Of a stretch of DNA of 64,000 bases, positions 25,089 through 35,524 are shown piece by piece (within the stretch, counting starts at the first letter, position 1; the number at the start of each line of letters is the position of its first letter). A program made the translations under genes and the position numbers. Location of the stretch: positions 1 through 64,000 of the forward strand of contig NZ_VZOW01000023.1 of the NCBI RefSeq assembly GCF_008801835.1, written 5' to 3'. The DNA is from Cupriavidus pauculus. Its GTDB lineage: Bacteria > Pseudomonadota > Gammaproteobacteria > Burkholderiales > Burkholderiaceae. The notes beneath the pieces are model-generated. The model ran no database searches, was not told the DNA's origin, and worked only from the letters and a program-made list of their open reading frames with translations.

Positions 25089-27233
25089 TCAGTGCAGTTG
25101 GCGGTAGATCTCTTCGGCCAGCGTGCGCGAGATGCCTTCCACACTAGCCAGTTCGTCGATGCTGGCGGCCATCACGCCGCGCAGGCCGCCGAATCGCGTC
25201 AGCAGCTTCTGGCGTCGACGCGCGCCGATACCCTCGATCTCTTCCAGCCGGGACGTGTTGCGCGCTTTGGCCCGCTTCGCGCGCATGCCGGTGATAGCGA
25301 ATCTGTGCGCTTCGTCGCGGATCTGCGCCACCAGCATCAGCGCAGCGCTGCCCTGCCCGAGTTCCAGCGACGGGCGGCCATCGGCAAAGATCAGCGTTTC
25401 CAGCCCGACCTTGCGGCCCTCGCCCTTCGCCACCCCCACCAGCAATCCGATATCGAGACCAAGTTCCTCGAACACCTGTCGCGCCACCTCGACCTGCCCC
25501 TTGCCGCCGTCGATCAGCACCACGCGCGGCATGCGCGGCACGCCGTCGCCAGCCCCTTCTCCGTTGGGATCGCCGCCGTCCTCCTGGATCTGCTCCACCA
25601 GCTTCTGATAGCGACGCGTCAAGACCTGACGCATTGCCGCGTAGTCGTCGCCGGGTGTGATGTCGTTGATATTGAAGCGGCGGTATTCGCCGTTCTGCAT
25701 CTCATGGTGATGGAATACGACGCACGACGCCTGCGTGGCCTCGCCAGCCGTGTGGCTGATATCGAAGCACTCGATGCGCAGCATCGCCAGGTCTTCCATG
25801 TCCAGACCGATGGTTTCGGCTAGCGCCCGGGTTCGAGCCTCCTGGCTGCCCTGCTCGGCCAGCCGGCGCGCGAGCGCCAGATTCGCGCCCTGGGTCGCCA
25901 TTTCGAGCCACACCTTGCGCTGTCCCTGCGGCTGGCGAACCAGTGCCACCTTGCGCCCCGCCTGCATCGACAGCGCCTCGACCACGGCGCCATCGGCGGG
26001 CAGATGGCTGACGACGATGATTGGCGGCGCAGCCTGGTCAAGGTAGTGCTGAATCATGAAGGCGGACAGCACGCGCGCCGCGATACGGTCCACCGATAGC
26101 GCCACGCTCTCCACCGCGCTGCCCGCGTCGCCGCCGGACGGCTCCGCCGCAGGCACGGGATCCGCGTCCGCCAGCGATCCGGCCGCTTCGTCACCGGCGT
26201 CGTCGCTCTCCTCGACAATCATCGCGGCCTCGTCGGCATGCGCCGGAAAATAGGCCTTGTCGCCGAGATGCCGGCCGCCGCGAACCATGGCGAGGTTCAC
26301 GCACGCGCGGCCGCCCTGAACCGCGACAGCAAGGATGTCGATATCGCGCGCCTGTCCCACTTCTTCTACGGCTTGCCGCTTAAGGACCGTCGACAGCGCG
26401 GCAATCTGATCGCGCACCGCAGCGGCCTGCTCGAACTGCAACTGCATCGCGTGGTTTTCCATCTTGCCCTGCAAACCTTCGAGCACTTCGCTCTCGCGGC
26501 CTTGCAGGAACCGCGCGGCGTTACCGACATCGCGCGCGTAATCTTCCTGACTGATCGCGTTGACGCACGGCGCCGTACAGCGATGGATCTGATGCAGCAG
26601 ACACGGGCGCGTACGATTGTTGAAGACCGTGTCCTCGCATGTCCGCAACTGGAACACCTTCTGCAGGATCTGCATGGACTCGCGCACGGCGTGTGCACTG
26701 GGGAATGGCCCGAAATACTGGTGCTTGCGATCGGTGGCGCCGCGGTAATACGCCATGCGCGGAAATTTGTGCCCTGTCAGTTTGAGAAACGGATAGGACT
26801 TGTCGTCGCGAAACAGGATGTTGTAGCGCGGCGCCAGCGCCTTGATGAGATTGTTCTCAAGCAGAAGCGCTTCGGCCTCGGTACGCACCACCGTCGTTTC
26901 GATGCTGGCGATCTTGCCCACCATCATCGCGATACGCGGCGACAACTGCGTCTTGTTGAAATAGCTCGACACCCGCTTCTTCAAGTCGCGCGCCTTGCCG
27001 ACGTAGAGCACCTGACCCTGGGCGTCGATATACCGGTAGACCCCGGGCAACCCCGGCATGCGCGCGAGAATCGGCCGCGGATCGAACTCCGGCGCATCGG
27101 AAGGTTCCGTATCGGCGGTCGCGATATCGGCACGCTCCGGCAAATCGGCAGTCGCTGGCGGATGTGGGAGCGGCTCGGGCGAGGTTGGACCAGATACCGG
27201 ATCGATCGGAGGGGCGGGTTCCTGCACGGGCAT
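25089..27233 (-). CDS. uvrC: Excinuclease ABC subunit C
   Basis: Endonuclease of nucleotide excision repair that cuts on both sides of a lesion in the UvrB-DNA complex. 714 residues. A proline-rich N-terminal extension of about 50 residues precedes the GIY-YIG domain ([19 protein letters not shown] split at 60-80, with KKRVSSYF). A UVR motif follows near 240-275 ([19 protein letters not shown]), then the RNase H-like endonuclease half ([19 protein letters not shown]), and two helix-hairpin-helix motifs at the end. It is longer than E. coli UvrC (610) because of the N-terminal part and an acidic insert near 350-385. The ATG at 27233 is preferred over an upstream TTG. Confidence 0.96.
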   Translation of the reverse strand: MPVQEPAPPIDPVSGPTSPEPLPHPPATADLPERADIATADTEPSDAPEFDPRPILARMPGLPGVYRYIDAQGQVLYVGKARDLKKRVSSYFNKTQLSPRIAMMVGKIASIETTVVRTEAEALLLENNLIKALAPRYNILFRDDKSYPFLKLTGHKFPRMAYYRGATDRKHQYFGPFPSAHAVRESMQILQKVFQLRTCEDTVFNNRTRPCLLHQIHRCTAPCVNAISQEDYARDVGNAARFLQGRESEVLEGLQGKMENHAMQLQFEQAAAVRDQIAALSTVLKRQAVEEVGQARDIDILAVAVQGGRACVNLAMVRGGRHLGDKAYFPAHADEAAMIVEESDDAGDEAAGSLADADPVPAAEPSGGDAGSAVESVALSVDRIAARVLSAFMIQHYLDQAAPPIIVVSHLPADGAVVEALSMQAGRKVALVRQPQGQRKVWLEMATQGANLALARRLAEQGSQEARTRALAETIGLDMEDLAMLRIECFDISHTAGEATQASCVVFHHHEMQNGEYRRFNINDITPGDDYAAMRQVLTRRYQKLVEQIQEDGGDPNGEGAGDGVPRMPRVVLIDGGKGQVEVARQVFEELGLDIGLLVGVAKGEGRKVGLETLIFADGRPSLELGQGSAALMLVAQIRDEAHRFAITGMRAKRAKARNTSRLEEIEGIGARRRQKLLTRFGGLRGVMAASIDELASVEGISRTLAEEIYRQLH

Positions 27234-27341
27234 GGAGTCAACTGGACAAATGTGGCACGCCAGACATGGCAAAGCCTAGAATCGCAAGTTTAGAGCAATT
27301 CGTCCGTGAGACCTTTCTGAAAGCGGACCTTCCTCCACGCC

Positions 27342-28493
27342 ATGCCAATCCGCTCCTGGGACATTTTCTGTACTGTCATCGACAACTTCGGCGATATCGG
27401 CGTTTGCTGGCGACTGGCGCGCCAGCTGGCGCAAGAGCACGGCCATGCGGTACGTCTGTGGGTCGACGATCTTGGTAGTTTTGCCCGGCTTGCGCCCGAG
27501 ATCGACGTGACACGCCCGTCGCAACGGCTCGGCGGCGTCGAGGTGCACGCCTGGGATCCACAAGGGGGCGCCCCCTTTGACGCCCCGGTTCCGCATGACG
27601 TTGTGATCGAGGCATTTGCGTGCCATCTGCCCGAGCCGTTTCTCGCGGCGATGGCCGCCGCGCCACGCAAGCCGGTCTGGATCAATCTTGAATATATGAG
27701 CGCGGAAGACTGGGTCGCGGAGCATCACGGCATGAACTCGCCGCATCCGAGGCTGCCGCTGGTCAAATACTTCTTCTTCCCGGGATTCGCCCATGGCACG
27801 GGGGGGCTGCTGCGGGAGTCGATGATTGGCGCTTCCCGCGACGCGTTCCGTGATAGCGCGGCCGCGCACGCCACGCTGTGGCATCGCCTTGGCGTCCAAC
27901 CGATGCGCGACTCACTGAAGGTGAGCTTGTTTGCCTATACCAATCCGGTCATGACAGCGCTGCTGGAGCAATGGCGCGATGGTTCGACGCGGATCGAATG
28001 CTTCGTGCCCCAGGGCCCGGCTGCCACGCAGATCGAGCAATGGCTTGGCGCGTCGCTCGCGCCCGGGTCGACGCATCACCGCGCGAACCTCGTCGTGCAC
28101 GGCATTCCGTTTGTGCGCCAGGAACACTACGACGAGTTGCTGTGGGCGTGCGATGTCAATTTCGTGCGGGGCGAGGATTCCTGCGTGCGCGCCCACTGGG
28201 CCGCGCGGCCGATGATCTGGCAGATCTACCCACAGGATGACAACGCACATCACGTCAAGCTGGACGCGTGGCTGCAGCGTTTTGGCCGCGCCGGTGTGTC
28301 GCCCGAAGCATCCGCGGCACTGACGGCGTTTTCGCACGCCTGGAATGGCTACGGCGCGGCGCCCGACTGGGCGTCGCTGCAGGCACAATTGCCAGCGCTG
28401 AACGCAGGAATGGACCGCTGGCAGCGGCAATTGCAGCACTTGGGTGACCTCGCGGCGAATCTCGTGGCCTTCAGCGAAAATCAGGTAAAATAG
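27342..28493 (+). CDS. earP: EF-P arginine rhamnosyltransferase EarP
   Basis: Transfers rhamnose from dTDP-rhamnose to Arg32 of elongation factor P, which activates the factor for polyproline translation. 383 residues, the family length. The start WDIFCTVIDNFGDIGVCWRL has the conserved Asp and glycine-rich loop. The C-terminal half contains RGEDSCVRAHWAARPMIWQ, the donor-binding region, with QIYPQDDNAHHVKLDAW. It is transcribed divergently from uvrC and directly upstream of its target gene efp, the arrangement typical of beta- and some gammaproteobacteria. Confidence 0.95.
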   Translation: MPIRSWDIFCTVIDNFGDIGVCWRLARQLAQEHGHAVRLWVDDLGSFARLAPEIDVTRPSQRLGGVEVHAWDPQGGAPFDAPVPHDVVIEAFACHLPEPFLAAMAAAPRKPVWINLEYMSAEDWVAEHHGMNSPHPRLPLVKYFFFPGFAHGTGGLLRESMIGASRDAFRDSAAAHATLWHRLGVQPMRDSLKVSLFAYTNPVMTALLEQWRDGSTRIECFVPQGPAATQIEQWLGASLAPGSTHHRANLVVHGIPFVRQEHYDELLWACDVNFVRGEDSCVRAHWAARPMIWQIYPQDDNAHHVKLDAWLQRFGRAGVSPEASAALTAFSHAWNGYGAAPDWASLQAQLPALNAGMDRWQRQLQHLGDLAANLVAFSENQVK

Positions 28494-28522
28494 CCGGTTG
28501 ATTTGATGGCGAGCCAAGTTTC

Positions 28523-28621
28523 ATGGCCCAAGAACCTGCTGCCGGCAGCGCGCCTTCGCCATACCGATTCCCGGGCATACACAGATCCCGGATCTTTTTT
28601 TCAGGAAGACATTTCAGATGA
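28523..28621 (+). CDS. Possible leader peptide of efp
   Basis: A 32-codon frame (ATG at 28523) lies in the earP-efp spacer. It starts [14 protein letters not shown], runs through the terminator-like hairpin and U-run, and its TGA overlaps the efp ATG as ATGA. The overlap suggests translational coupling. There is no good ribosome-binding site before it, and the frame may be chance. If translated, ribosomes on it would melt the hairpin. Confidence 0.25.
   Translation: MAQEPAAGSAPSPYRFPGIHRSRIFFSGRHFR
28567..28601 (+). terminator. Intrinsic terminator/attenuator in the efp leader
   Basis: GAT and CCGGG (28567-28575, one bulged C) pair with CCCGG and ATC (28587-28594), followed directly by seven T (28595-28601). 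This is the form of a rho-independent terminator, placed only 17 bases before the efp start codon and just ahead of its ribosome-binding site. Any efp mRNA that starts upstream must read through it, so it looks like an attenuator and not a simple earP terminator. Confidence 0.6.
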
Positions 28622-29178
28622 AAATCGCACAGGAACTCCGCGTCGGCAACGTGTTCATGATCGGTTCCGACCCGATGGTGGTGCAAAAGGCCGAGTACAA
28701 CAAGTCGGGCCGTAACGCAGCTGTCGTCAAGATGAAGTACAAGAACCTGCTGACGGACGCCCCGGGCGAATCCGTCTTCAAGGCCGACGACAAGTTCGAG
28801 GTGGTTGTGCTGGAGCGCCGCGAGTGCACCTATTCGTACTTCGCCGACCCGATGTACGTGTTCATGGACGCCGACTACAACCAGTACGAAGTCGAGAAGG
28901 ACAGCATGGGCGACGCGCTGAACTACCTCGAAGACGGCATGGCTGTGGAAGTGGTGTTCTACAACGACAAGGCCATCTCGGTAGATATGCCGACCACGCT
29001 GGTGCGTGAAATCGTCTACACCGAGCCGGCCGTCAAGGGCGACACGTCGTCGGGCAAGGTCCTCAAGGGCGCCAAGATCAACACCGGTTTCGAACTGCAA
29101 GTACCGCTGTTCTGCAACATCGGCGACAAGATCGAAATCGACACGCGCACCGGCGAATACCGCAGCCGCGCCAACTAA
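28618..29178 (+). CDS. efp: Elongation factor P
   Basis: Binds the ribosome between the P and E sites and relieves stalling at consecutive prolines. 186 residues in three domains: N-terminal KOW-like domain with the modified loop [11 protein letters not shown], where Arg32 is the site rhamnosylated by EarP; a middle OB domain; and a C-terminal OB domain ([20 protein letters not shown], split). Arg at position 32 instead of Lys matches the presence of earP next door. A GGAAGA site precedes the start. A strong terminator follows. Confidence 0.97.
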   Translation: MKIAQELRVGNVFMIGSDPMVVQKAEYNKSGRNAAVVKMKYKNLLTDAPGESVFKADDKFEVVVLERRECTYSYFADPMYVFMDADYNQYEVEKDSMGDALNYLEDGMAVEVVFYNDKAISVDMPTTLVREIVYTEPAVKGDTSSGKVLKGAKINTGFELQVPLFCNIGDKIEIDTRTGEYRSRAN

Positions 29179-29200
29179 GCTTTAGGGCGATCGCGATAAC

Positions 29201-29227
29201 AAGGGCAGCTTCGGCTGCCCTTTGTTT
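29201..29227 (+). terminator. Intrinsic terminator of efp
   Basis: AAGGGCAGC, a TTCG tetraloop and GCTGCCC form a stable stem followed by TTTGTTTT. It lies 22 bases after the efp stop and just before the convergent nagZ end. Confidence 0.9.
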
Positions 29228-29237
29228 TGCCCTTCAT

Positions 29238-30287
29238 TCACGCAATCAGTTCGAGTTCCTTCAGAAGGCGCTGGGCGGCGCGGTACTCGCCTTCCTGCTG
29301 CAGCTTGTTCCAGTCGAGCGGCTTCTTGCGGCCAAACAGCTTGCGGATGCGGCGCTGCGAGGTCTTGTCGATCGACACGTCGAGTTCGCTCAGCAACTGG
29401 TCCGCCCGATCCGGATGATTGCAGATCAGCACCATATCGCAGCCAGCACTCAACGCGCTATGCGCCGCCTGCGTCACGGTTCCCGCCACGCTGGCGCCTT
29501 CCATGCTCAGATCGTCGCTGAAAATCACGCCTTCAAACCCGAGTTGCGCACGCAGGATGTCCTGCAGCCAGAAGCGCGAAAAGCCTGCCGGATTCGGGTC
29601 GACCTTCGGGTAGATGACGTGCGCCGGCATCACTGATGCTAGCGCCTGCCCCATCCAGTCATACGGGCGGGCGTCATGCGCCAGGATTTCGTCGAGCGTG
29701 CGCTCGTCGACCGGAATCGCCACATGGGAGTCTGCCTCGACGTAGCCGTGTCCCGGGAAATGCTTGCCGCAATTGGCCATGCCAGCCAGCAGCAGGCCGT
29801 GCGTCAAATGATTGGCGAGCATCGTCACCACGCGCGGATCGGCATGAAAGGCGCGATCGCCGATCACGGCGCTGCGCCCGAAGTCCAGATCCAACACCGG
29901 CGTGAAGCTCAGATCGATATCGCACGCACGCAGCTCGGCCGCCAGCACATAGCCGCAGGCAATCGCCGCCTTGGTGGCCAGCAGCACGTCACGGTCCCAT
30001 AACCCGCCCAGCCGCGCCATCGCCGGCAGATGCGTAAATCCATCGGTCTTCGCACGCTGCACGCGGCCACCCTCGTGGTCGATGCAGATCAGCACGTCGT
30101 CGCGCACTTCGCGAATCGCACGCGTCAGTGCGGTCAGCTGGGCTCGCGATTCGAAATTGCGCGCAAACAGAATCACGCCGCCGGTCAGCGGATGCGCGAT
30201 ACGGCGCTCGTCTTCAGCGTTGAGCTGCTTGCCGACAACATCGAGCACCACGGGGCCCGGGCGCTTGCCCGACACTTTCTTGTTCAT
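29238..30287 (-). CDS. nagZ: Beta-N-acetylhexosaminidase (cell-wall recycling)
   Basis: Cytosolic glycoside hydrolase family 3 enzyme that removes N-acetylglucosamine from anhydro-muropeptides during peptidoglycan recycling. 349 residues forming one TIM barrel. The catalytic dyad loop [14 protein letters not shown] (about 175-190) supplies the His/Asp acid-base. The nucleophile Asp lies in [12 protein letters not shown] (about 258). Length matches single-domain NagZ. Its ATG overlaps the acpS stop (ATGA), so the two are translationally coupled at the end of a long operon. Confidence 0.95.
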   Translation of the reverse strand: MNKKVSGKRPGPVVLDVVGKQLNAEDERRIAHPLTGGVILFARNFESRAQLTALTRAIREVRDDVLICIDHEGGRVQRAKTDGFTHLPAMARLGGLWDRDVLLATKAAIACGYVLAAELRACDIDLSFTPVLDLDFGRSAVIGDRAFHADPRVVTMLANHLTHGLLLAGMANCGKHFPGHGYVEADSHVAIPVDERTLDEILAHDARPYDWMGQALASVMPAHVIYPKVDPNPAGFSRFWLQDILRAQLGFEGVIFSDDLSMEGASVAGTVTQAAHSALSAGCDMVLICNHPDRADQLLSELDVSIDKTSQRRIRKLFGRKKPLDWNKLQQEGEYRAAQRLLKELELIA

Positions 30288-30721
30288 ATCGATTCGGTTG
30301 AAACAGGTTCAGATGCCAGACCGGCAGCGCCGATCCGCTCCGCGATCGCGAAGGCAACCGCATATTCATGTTCATCACTGACACTGACGCGAATGGTGAG
30401 TCCGCGTTCCCTCACCCAGTCCGCCAGTTCACCTGTGCACTGCGGGGTGGGCTCGCCGGAGGGCAAGTTCAGTAGCTCCATCGCGCGCCATGTCATCGGC
30501 CAGCGCATGCCCAGGCCGATCGCCTTGGAAAAGGCTTCCTTTGCCGCGAATCGCGTCGCCAGGAATGCCAGGCCGCGCTTTTCCGAGCGAGCCTTGCGCG
30601 CGTGGTAAATCTTGAGCTCGCGCGGGCCCAGCACCTTTTCGGCGAAGCGTCCGCGCGTGCGATCCATCACGCCCTGCACGCGATCTATCTGGATGATGTC
30701 GGTACCGACGCCGTAAATCAC
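30284..30721 (-). CDS. acpS: Holo-[acyl-carrier-protein] synthase
   Basis: Transfers 4'-phosphopantetheine from coenzyme A to apo acyl carrier protein, the product of acpP in this window. 145 residues with the Mg-binding [12 protein letters not shown] (Asp near 8) and the family core [17 protein letters not shown] (Glu near 60). A GTG start at 30721 overlaps the pdxJ stop by four bases (GTGA). Longer frames through pdxJ are shadow reading. The overlap on both sides, with pdxJ and nagZ, ties it tightly into the operon. Confidence 0.95.
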   Translation of the reverse strand: MIYGVGTDIIQIDRVQGVMDRTRGRFAEKVLGPRELKIYHARKARSEKRGLAFLATRFAAKEAFSKAIGLGMRWPMTWRAMELLNLPSGEPTPQCTGELADWVRERGLTIRVSVSDEHEYAVAFAIAERIGAAGLASEPVSTESI

Positions 30722-31500
30722 GCCGATTGTCCAGGGACTGGATAGCGCGTGCCAAGACGCGCCGCAACCATGATGGCCTTCATCTCGCGCACCGCATTTT
30801 GCCAACCGGCAAATACCGCATGGGCGACGATTGCGTGGCCGATGTTCAGTTCCTTGATGCCCGGAAGCGCGGCAATGCGCTGCACGTTGGTGTAGTGGAG
30901 GCCATGACCGGCATTCACGATCAGGCCATGTTTCTGGCCCGCATCGACACCTTCGGCAACCCGCTGGAATTCGGCATCCTGCTCTTGCGCGTCTTGCGCA
31001 TCGGCATAGCGACCGGTGTGGATTTCGATGACCGGCGCTTTGCACGCCGCGGCGGCGGCAATTTGCTCGGCATCGGCATCAATGAACAGCGACACGCGGA
31101 TACCGGCGTCCGCCAGCTGGCGGCAGGCGGCGCTGACCTGTTCGAAATGGCCGACCACATCGAGGCCGCCCTCGGTCGTCACCTCGGCGCGCTTTTCTGG
31201 AACCAGACAAACGTCCTGCGGCTTGATGCGGCAGGCGATGTCGAGCATTTCGGACGTGATGGCGCATTCGAGATTCATGCGCGTCGCCAGTTTCGGCCGC
31301 AATGCATGTACATCGGCATCGCGAATATGGCGGCGGTCTTCGCGCAGGTGCAGCGTAATCAGGTCGGCGCCCGCTTCCTCTGCCTGGAGTGCGGCCTGGA
31401 TCGGATCCGGATAAACCGTGCCGCGCGCATTGCGCAGCGTGGCAACGTGATCGATATTGACGCCAAGGTCGATGACCCCGGGATTCGCGTGGAAGATCAT
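30718..31500 (-). CDS. pdxJ: Pyridoxine 5'-phosphate synthase
   Basis: Condenses 1-deoxy-D-xylulose 5-phosphate with 3-amino-2-oxopropyl phosphate to form pyridoxine 5'-phosphate, the last ring-forming step of vitamin B6 synthesis. 260 residues, a TIM barrel. The N-terminal signature [17 protein letters not shown] holds the substrate-binding Asp, Asn, His and Arg. Later motifs are [11 protein letters not shown] and [15 protein letters not shown]. It lies between recO and acpS as in most betaproteobacteria and gammaproteobacteria. Confidence 0.96.
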   Translation of the reverse strand: MIFHANPGVIDLGVNIDHVATLRNARGTVYPDPIQAALQAEEAGADLITLHLREDRRHIRDADVHALRPKLATRMNLECAITSEMLDIACRIKPQDVCLVPEKRAEVTTEGGLDVVGHFEQVSAACRQLADAGIRVSLFIDADAEQIAAAAACKAPVIEIHTGRYADAQDAQEQDAEFQRVAEGVDAGQKHGLIVNAGHGLHYTNVQRIAALPGIKELNIGHAIVAHAVFAGWQNAVREMKAIMVAARLGTRYPVPGQSA

Positions 31501-31527
31501 GCCGACTTACTCAAAGGATTTCGGGAA

Positions 31528-32421
31528 TCAAAGGTATTGCAGATCCATCAGGATCTGCCGCGTTTTCAGCGGCTCGCCCTGCAGATAATAATGCAGCAGA
31601 AACCGCATCAGGGCACGACTTTGCGAGACGGTCTGGGCGCGTGCGTAGTCGTCCTGCGCCATGTCCAGCAAGGTCTGACCCGACACGACCGGCCAACTGG
31701 ACGGATCGCTGCCCTGGGCGCTGCGCACGCCCCGCTCGGGCTGATATACGTAATCGCGCCCCGGCTGCACGCGCTCGCCGGTGTTGGCGCACTGGTCGAA
31801 GGCCACGGCGAATCCGGTTTCCTGCAGCAGCACGCGCTCGAAGCTGCGCAATGCGAGACTGGCCGCCTCGCCGTGCGCCAGGCGCGTGAGCGTGATCATA
31901 TAGTGCTTGAACAGTGCTGGATGCGCGTCTTCGCGCGGGCAGAAGCGCAGGATCAGCTCGTTCAGATAAAAGCCGGACAGCAACGCATCGCCCGCCAATG
32001 GCAGCATGCCGCCAACGTACTCGGCCTTGGTCAGCGTCTTGACCTCGCCGCGGCCGGTCCATGACAGGGAAATCGGGTGGAAATGCTGCAACACCGCGCG
32101 TAGCGCCGAATGGGGACGCTTGGCCCCCTTTGCGACCATCGCCATGCGGCCGTGGTCCCGCGTGAACACATCCAGAATCAGACTGGTTTCGCGATACGGA
32201 TAGGCGTGCAGGACAAATCCGGTCTCGTTCGTGACGCGCAGTTCGGACCGCGCAGGCACGATCCGCATCGCGCGGTCCATCATCTCGCGCCCGGCGGCAA
32301 CCGCTGGATTGAGCGTCGACACCGAACCCGATCCCAGCACTTCAGCCGCTTCCTCGGCAATTGGATCGACGCTGCGCGCACGCGGCGCGGCAGCGCGGCG
32401 CACGTCAGGCATCTTGCTCAC
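31528..32421 (-). CDS. recO: DNA repair protein RecO
   Basis: Partner of RecR and RecF that loads RecA on SSB-covered gaps. 297 residues: N-terminal OB domain (about 60-140; [19 protein letters not shown] split) and a helical C-terminal domain with [19 protein letters not shown] 55-60 residue N-terminal extension, basic and alanine-rich, precedes the OB domain; an internal start could shorten it. Its ATG overlaps the era stop as ATGA, so the start at 32421 is favoured. Confidence 0.93.
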   Translation of the reverse strand: MSKMPDVRRAAAPRARSVDPIAEEAAEVLGSGSVSTLNPAVAAGREMMDRAMRIVPARSELRVTNETGFVLHAYPYRETSLILDVFTRDHGRMAMVAKGAKRPHSALRAVLQHFHPISLSWTGRGEVKTLTKAEYVGGMLPLAGDALLSGFYLNELILRFCPREDAHPALFKHYMITLTRLAHGEAASLALRSFERVLLQETGFAVAFDQCANTGERVQPGRDYVYQPERGVRSAQGSDPSSWPVVSGQTLLDMAQDDYARAQTVSQSRALMRFLLHYYLQGEPLKTRQILMDLQYL

Positions 32422-33356
32422 TCGTAGCCGTACGCGCGCAGTCCGGCCTCGTTATCGGCCCAGCCGCTTTTGACTTTGATCCACATTTCCAGGTAGACCT
32501 TGCCGTCGAACAGCTTTTCCATATCGAGCCGTGCTTCGGTGGAGATCTGCTTGAGCTTGCTGCCCTTGTTGCCGATGATCATCGCCTTGTGCGCGTCGCG
32601 CTCGACGAGGATGGTGGCAAAGATACGACGCAGGCGCCCTTCGGTTTCGAATTTGTCGATCACCACGGTGCTGGTATAAGGCAGCTCGTCGCCCGTCCAG
32701 CGGAAGACCTTCTCGCGAATGATTTCCGAGGCGAGAAACCGTTCGCTGCGATCGGTCATCGCGTCGACGTCGTACATCGGCTCGCCCTCGGGCAGATACG
32801 GCCGAATGATCGCCAGCAGCCGCTGGATATGATCGTGCGTCTTGGCCGACATCGGCACCACTTCCGTGAACGGGAAGCGCTGCCCCATCTGCTCCAGGAA
32901 CGGCATCATGACTTCGGAGCGGCCTTCGCCGATGCGGTCGAGCTTGTTGCACACCAGCAGCACCGGCGTGTTCTTCGGCAGCAACGCGAGCACCTTCTCG
33001 TCGTCGGCGCCGAAGTAGCCGGCCTCGACGACAAACAGCACCACATCGACCGACGAGAGCGTCGATGTCACCGCGCGGTTCAGCGAGCGGTTCAAGGCGC
33101 TGGCATGGCGGGTCTGAAATCCGGGCGTATCGGCGAACACGAATTGCGCATCGTCGGTAGTCTGAATGCCAACGATCCGGTGCCGCGTGGTTTGCGCCTT
33201 GCGTGACGTAATGCTGATCTTCTGGCCGACCAGCGCGTTCATCAGCGTGGACTTGCCGACATTCGGACGACCGACAATAGCCACGGTGCCACATCGGAAA
33301 TCCGTGACACCGGAGGGTTCCGCCGCTTCCTGCTGCGGTGGGAGAGATTGGGTCAT
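32418..33356 (-). CDS. era: GTPase Era (16S rRNA maturation)
   Basis: GTPase that binds the 3' end of 16S rRNA and assists 30S assembly. 312 residues. G motifs are [10 protein letters not shown] (G1, about 30-39), TTRHRIVGI (G2), DTPGF (G3), and NKLDRIG (G4). The C-terminal KH domain carries [20 protein letters not shown] (split; about 245-265). The start overlaps the rnc stop (ATGA), as is common for this pair. Confidence 0.97.
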   Translation of the reverse strand: MTQSLPPQQEAAEPSGVTDFRCGTVAIVGRPNVGKSTLMNALVGQKISITSRKAQTTRHRIVGIQTTDDAQFVFADTPGFQTRHASALNRSLNRAVTSTLSSVDVVLFVVEAGYFGADDEKVLALLPKNTPVLLVCNKLDRIGEGRSEVMMPFLEQMGQRFPFTEVVPMSAKTHDHIQRLLAIIRPYLPEGEPMYDVDAMTDRSERFLASEIIREKVFRWTGDELPYTSTVVIDKFETEGRLRRIFATILVERDAHKAMIIGNKGSKLKQISTEARLDMEKLFDGKVYLEMWIKVKSGWADNEAGLRAYGYE

Positions 33357-34123
33357 TCCTTCAACCTGAGAGACAACTGGGGATCTGGTGGCACCGGCTG
33401 CTTGCGCGTCTTGCCGGTGCGTTCGGCGCGACTGCGCTTGAGCAGTTGCGGCACGAGCTTCTGAACTTCTTCCAATGCGAGCTTGGCGGCCGCCTGCTCG
33501 GCAGCGCGCCGCGACGCGCCCGTGCCAAACACGCGTACTTCCAGTTTAGGCACGATGCACTCGACTTCAAATTGCTGACTGTGCGCCGCCCCGTGCGTGG
33601 CAACCACGTTGTATTGAGGCAGGGCGATCTTGTGACCCTGCAGATACTCCTGGAGCAACGTCTTGGCGTCCTTGCCGAGGGTGCGCGGGTCCACCTGCTC
33701 CAGAATCGGGATATACAGCTTGCGGATCAATCCACGGGCGGCATCGAATCCGCTGTCGAGAAAGACCGCACCCACGATCGCCTCGAGCGCGTCGGCCAGG
33801 ATCGACGGGCGACGGAATCCGCCGCTTTTGAGTTCGCCCTCGCCGAGCCGCAACGAATCGGAAAGCTGCAGCATCTGGGCGATCTCGTAGAGCGCCTGCT
33901 GCTTGACCAGATTGGCCCGCACGCGCGACAGATCGCCCTCGTCCAGCTTTCCGAACATGCCGTACAGCATGTCCGCCACCGCGCAATTCAGAACCGAATC
34001 GCCCAGGAATTCCAGACGCTCATTGTGCTGCGCGCTATGACTGCGATGCGTGAGCGCCTGCTGCAGCAATTCGGGCTTGCTGAATCGGTAGCCGAGACGT
34101 TGCTGCAAGGCGTCGAGGGTCAT
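33353..34123 (-). CDS. rnc: Ribonuclease III
   Basis: Double-strand RNA endonuclease for rRNA and mRNA processing. 256 residues: catalytic domain with the signature [12 protein letters not shown] (about 34-45) and downstream acidic residues in [16 protein letters not shown] (Asp/Glu metal ligands), and a C-terminal double-stranded RNA-binding domain. A basic tail after about 225 is longer than in E. coli (226 residues). It is the gene between a DUF4845 membrane protein and era. Confidence 0.97.
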   Translation of the reverse strand: MTLDALQQRLGYRFSKPELLQQALTHRSHSAQHNERLEFLGDSVLNCAVADMLYGMFGKLDEGDLSRVRANLVKQQALYEIAQMLQLSDSLRLGEGELKSGGFRRPSILADALEAIVGAVFLDSGFDAARGLIRKLYIPILEQVDPRTLGKDAKTLLQEYLQGHKIALPQYNVVATHGAAHSQQFEVECIVPKLEVRVFGTGASRRAAEQAAAKLALEEVQKLVPQLLKRSRAERTGKTRKQPVPPDPQLSLRLKE

Positions 34124-34127
34124 GTCT

Positions 34128-34520
34128 TTACTGCGTTCCCGTATAGGTAATCAAAAAACTTAACGGACCATAGATCTGGACTTCGGTCCGATATTCGAAT
34201 CCGATGGCTCGAATCCGTCCGGACTCGTCTTCCATCACATCCAGGTCTTCGCCCTTGATCGAGTGAATATTGTCGATCTGGGCCTGCTTGTCGAAATTGG
34301 CGGCGATTTCCTTGCGGTTGCTCGAACTGTCGCGCGCATACGTCACCGCACGTTTGACAGAAAAATACTCGAGCATGCTGGGCAACGATTTCAGCCCCGG
34401 CAACACCACCGCCAACACAATGGCAATGACTACCAAAAATGACCACAAGGAAAAGCCATGTGCATTTTTAGACACATAGACCCGGGCTTTTCCCCTGCTT
34501 CCCAAAAACTGCTGACCCAT
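34128..34520 (-). CDS. DUF4845 domain-containing membrane protein
   Basis: 130 residues with a basic N-terminus, a hydrophobic segment at about 24-44 ([20 protein letters not shown]) resembling a type IV pilin-like start, and a soluble domain outside. The family is regularly found between lepB and rnc in beta- and gammaproteobacteria, as here, but no function is established. The N-terminal helix plus small globular domain resembles a minor pseudopilin; this is only a structural impression. The stop is four bases from the rnc start. Confidence 0.88.
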   Translation of the reverse strand: MGQQFLGSRGKARVYVSKNAHGFSLWSFLVVIAIVLAVVLPGLKSLPSMLEYFSVKRAVTYARDSSSNRKEIAANFDKQAQIDNIHSIKGEDLDVMEDESGRIRAIGFEYRTEVQIYGPLSFLITYTGTQ

Positions 34521-34575
34521 ATTGCGCCTGCCCTCTTTTGATGAGTGTTTTGCGCCGCGCAGTGTCGCCGGATTT

Positions 34576-35475
34576 TTATTTGAACGACCCCACGCGCCCG
34601 AAATTGCCCAGGTTCATCCAGATCAGGAACGCCTTGCCAACAATGTTTCCGGCTGGCACGAAGCCCCAATATCGGGAATCCAGGCTGTTGTCACGGTTAT
34701 CACCCATGACGAAATAGTGACCCTCCGGCACTTTACATGTCACGCCCTGCTGATTGTAAGTGCAGTTCTCGCGGAATGGAAAATCGGGATCCGCGCCTGC
34801 CACAAAAGCGGGACGCTCGACATCGTTCAGGATGCCATGTTCCGGACCGCCTGGCAGCTTCTCGGTGAAATGCTTCGAATATGCCAGGCGCTCTTCGTCA
34901 AGATAATCGGGCAGCGCGCTATACTCCGCCGGCTTGCCATTGATCGTCAGCTTTTTGTTTTCGTAGCGCACCACATCGCCAGGCACCCCGATCACGCGCT
35001 TGATGTAATCGAGCGATTCGTCTTTCGGGTAACGAAACACCATGACGTCGCCACGCTGGGGATCGCCAACGTCGATGATCTTCTTGTTCAGCACCGGCAA
35101 GCGAATCCCGTACTCGTATTTGTTCACGAGAATGAAATCGCCAATCAGCAGCGTCGGGATCATCGAGCCGGATGGAATCTTGAACGGTTCGACCACGAAC
35201 GAGCGCAGCACAAACACTGCCAGGATCACGGGGAAGAAGCTGGCCGAATATTCCAGCCACCACGGTTGCCGCAGTTTTTCTTCGGCCAGCTTGGCACGGG
35301 AACGATCCAGTTCGGCGCCGCCCTGCACGTTCGCCAGATTCTGGCGCTGCGCATCGAACTCGGCCAGCGCCAGGCGCGCAACGCCACGCCTCTGACGTTC
35401 GAACACGAGCTTGTCTGCGACCCAGGCAACGCCCGTAATGACCACCAGCACAAAAAGGATCAGTGCAAAATTCAT
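34576..35475 (-). CDS. lepB: Signal peptidase I
   Basis: Inner membrane protease that cleaves signal peptides from exported proteins. 299 residues. Two N-terminal transmembrane segments (about 1-22 and 78-95) frame a charged cytoplasmic loop. The catalytic Ser104 is in PSGSMIPTLL and the general base Lys159 in LDYIKRVIG, with the third conserved box at GDNRDNSLDSRYWGFV. It is followed by the DUF4845 gene and preceded by lepA, the classical lepA-lepB pair. Confidence 0.97.
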   Translation of the reverse strand: MNFALILFVLVVITGVAWVADKLVFERQRRGVARLALAEFDAQRQNLANVQGGAELDRSRAKLAEEKLRQPWWLEYSASFFPVILAVFVLRSFVVEPFKIPSGSMIPTLLIGDFILVNKYEYGIRLPVLNKKIIDVGDPQRGDVMVFRYPKDESLDYIKRVIGVPGDVVRYENKKLTINGKPAEYSALPDYLDEERLAYSKHFTEKLPGGPEHGILNDVERPAFVAGADPDFPFRENCTYNQQGVTCKVPEGHYFVMGDNRDNSLDSRYWGFVPAGNIVGKAFLIWMNLGNFGRVGSFK

Positions 35476-35524
35476 AACGGCTATCGAAGGATGTCGAATT
35501 GTTGGTATCGCCGGAACTGCGCGC

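Noticed and set aside
30722-31045. A long N-terminal extension of acpS reading through pdxJ
   Set aside because: AcpS proteins begin at the MIYGVGTD-like start; the GTG at 30721 overlaps the pdxJ stop and gives a normal family length.
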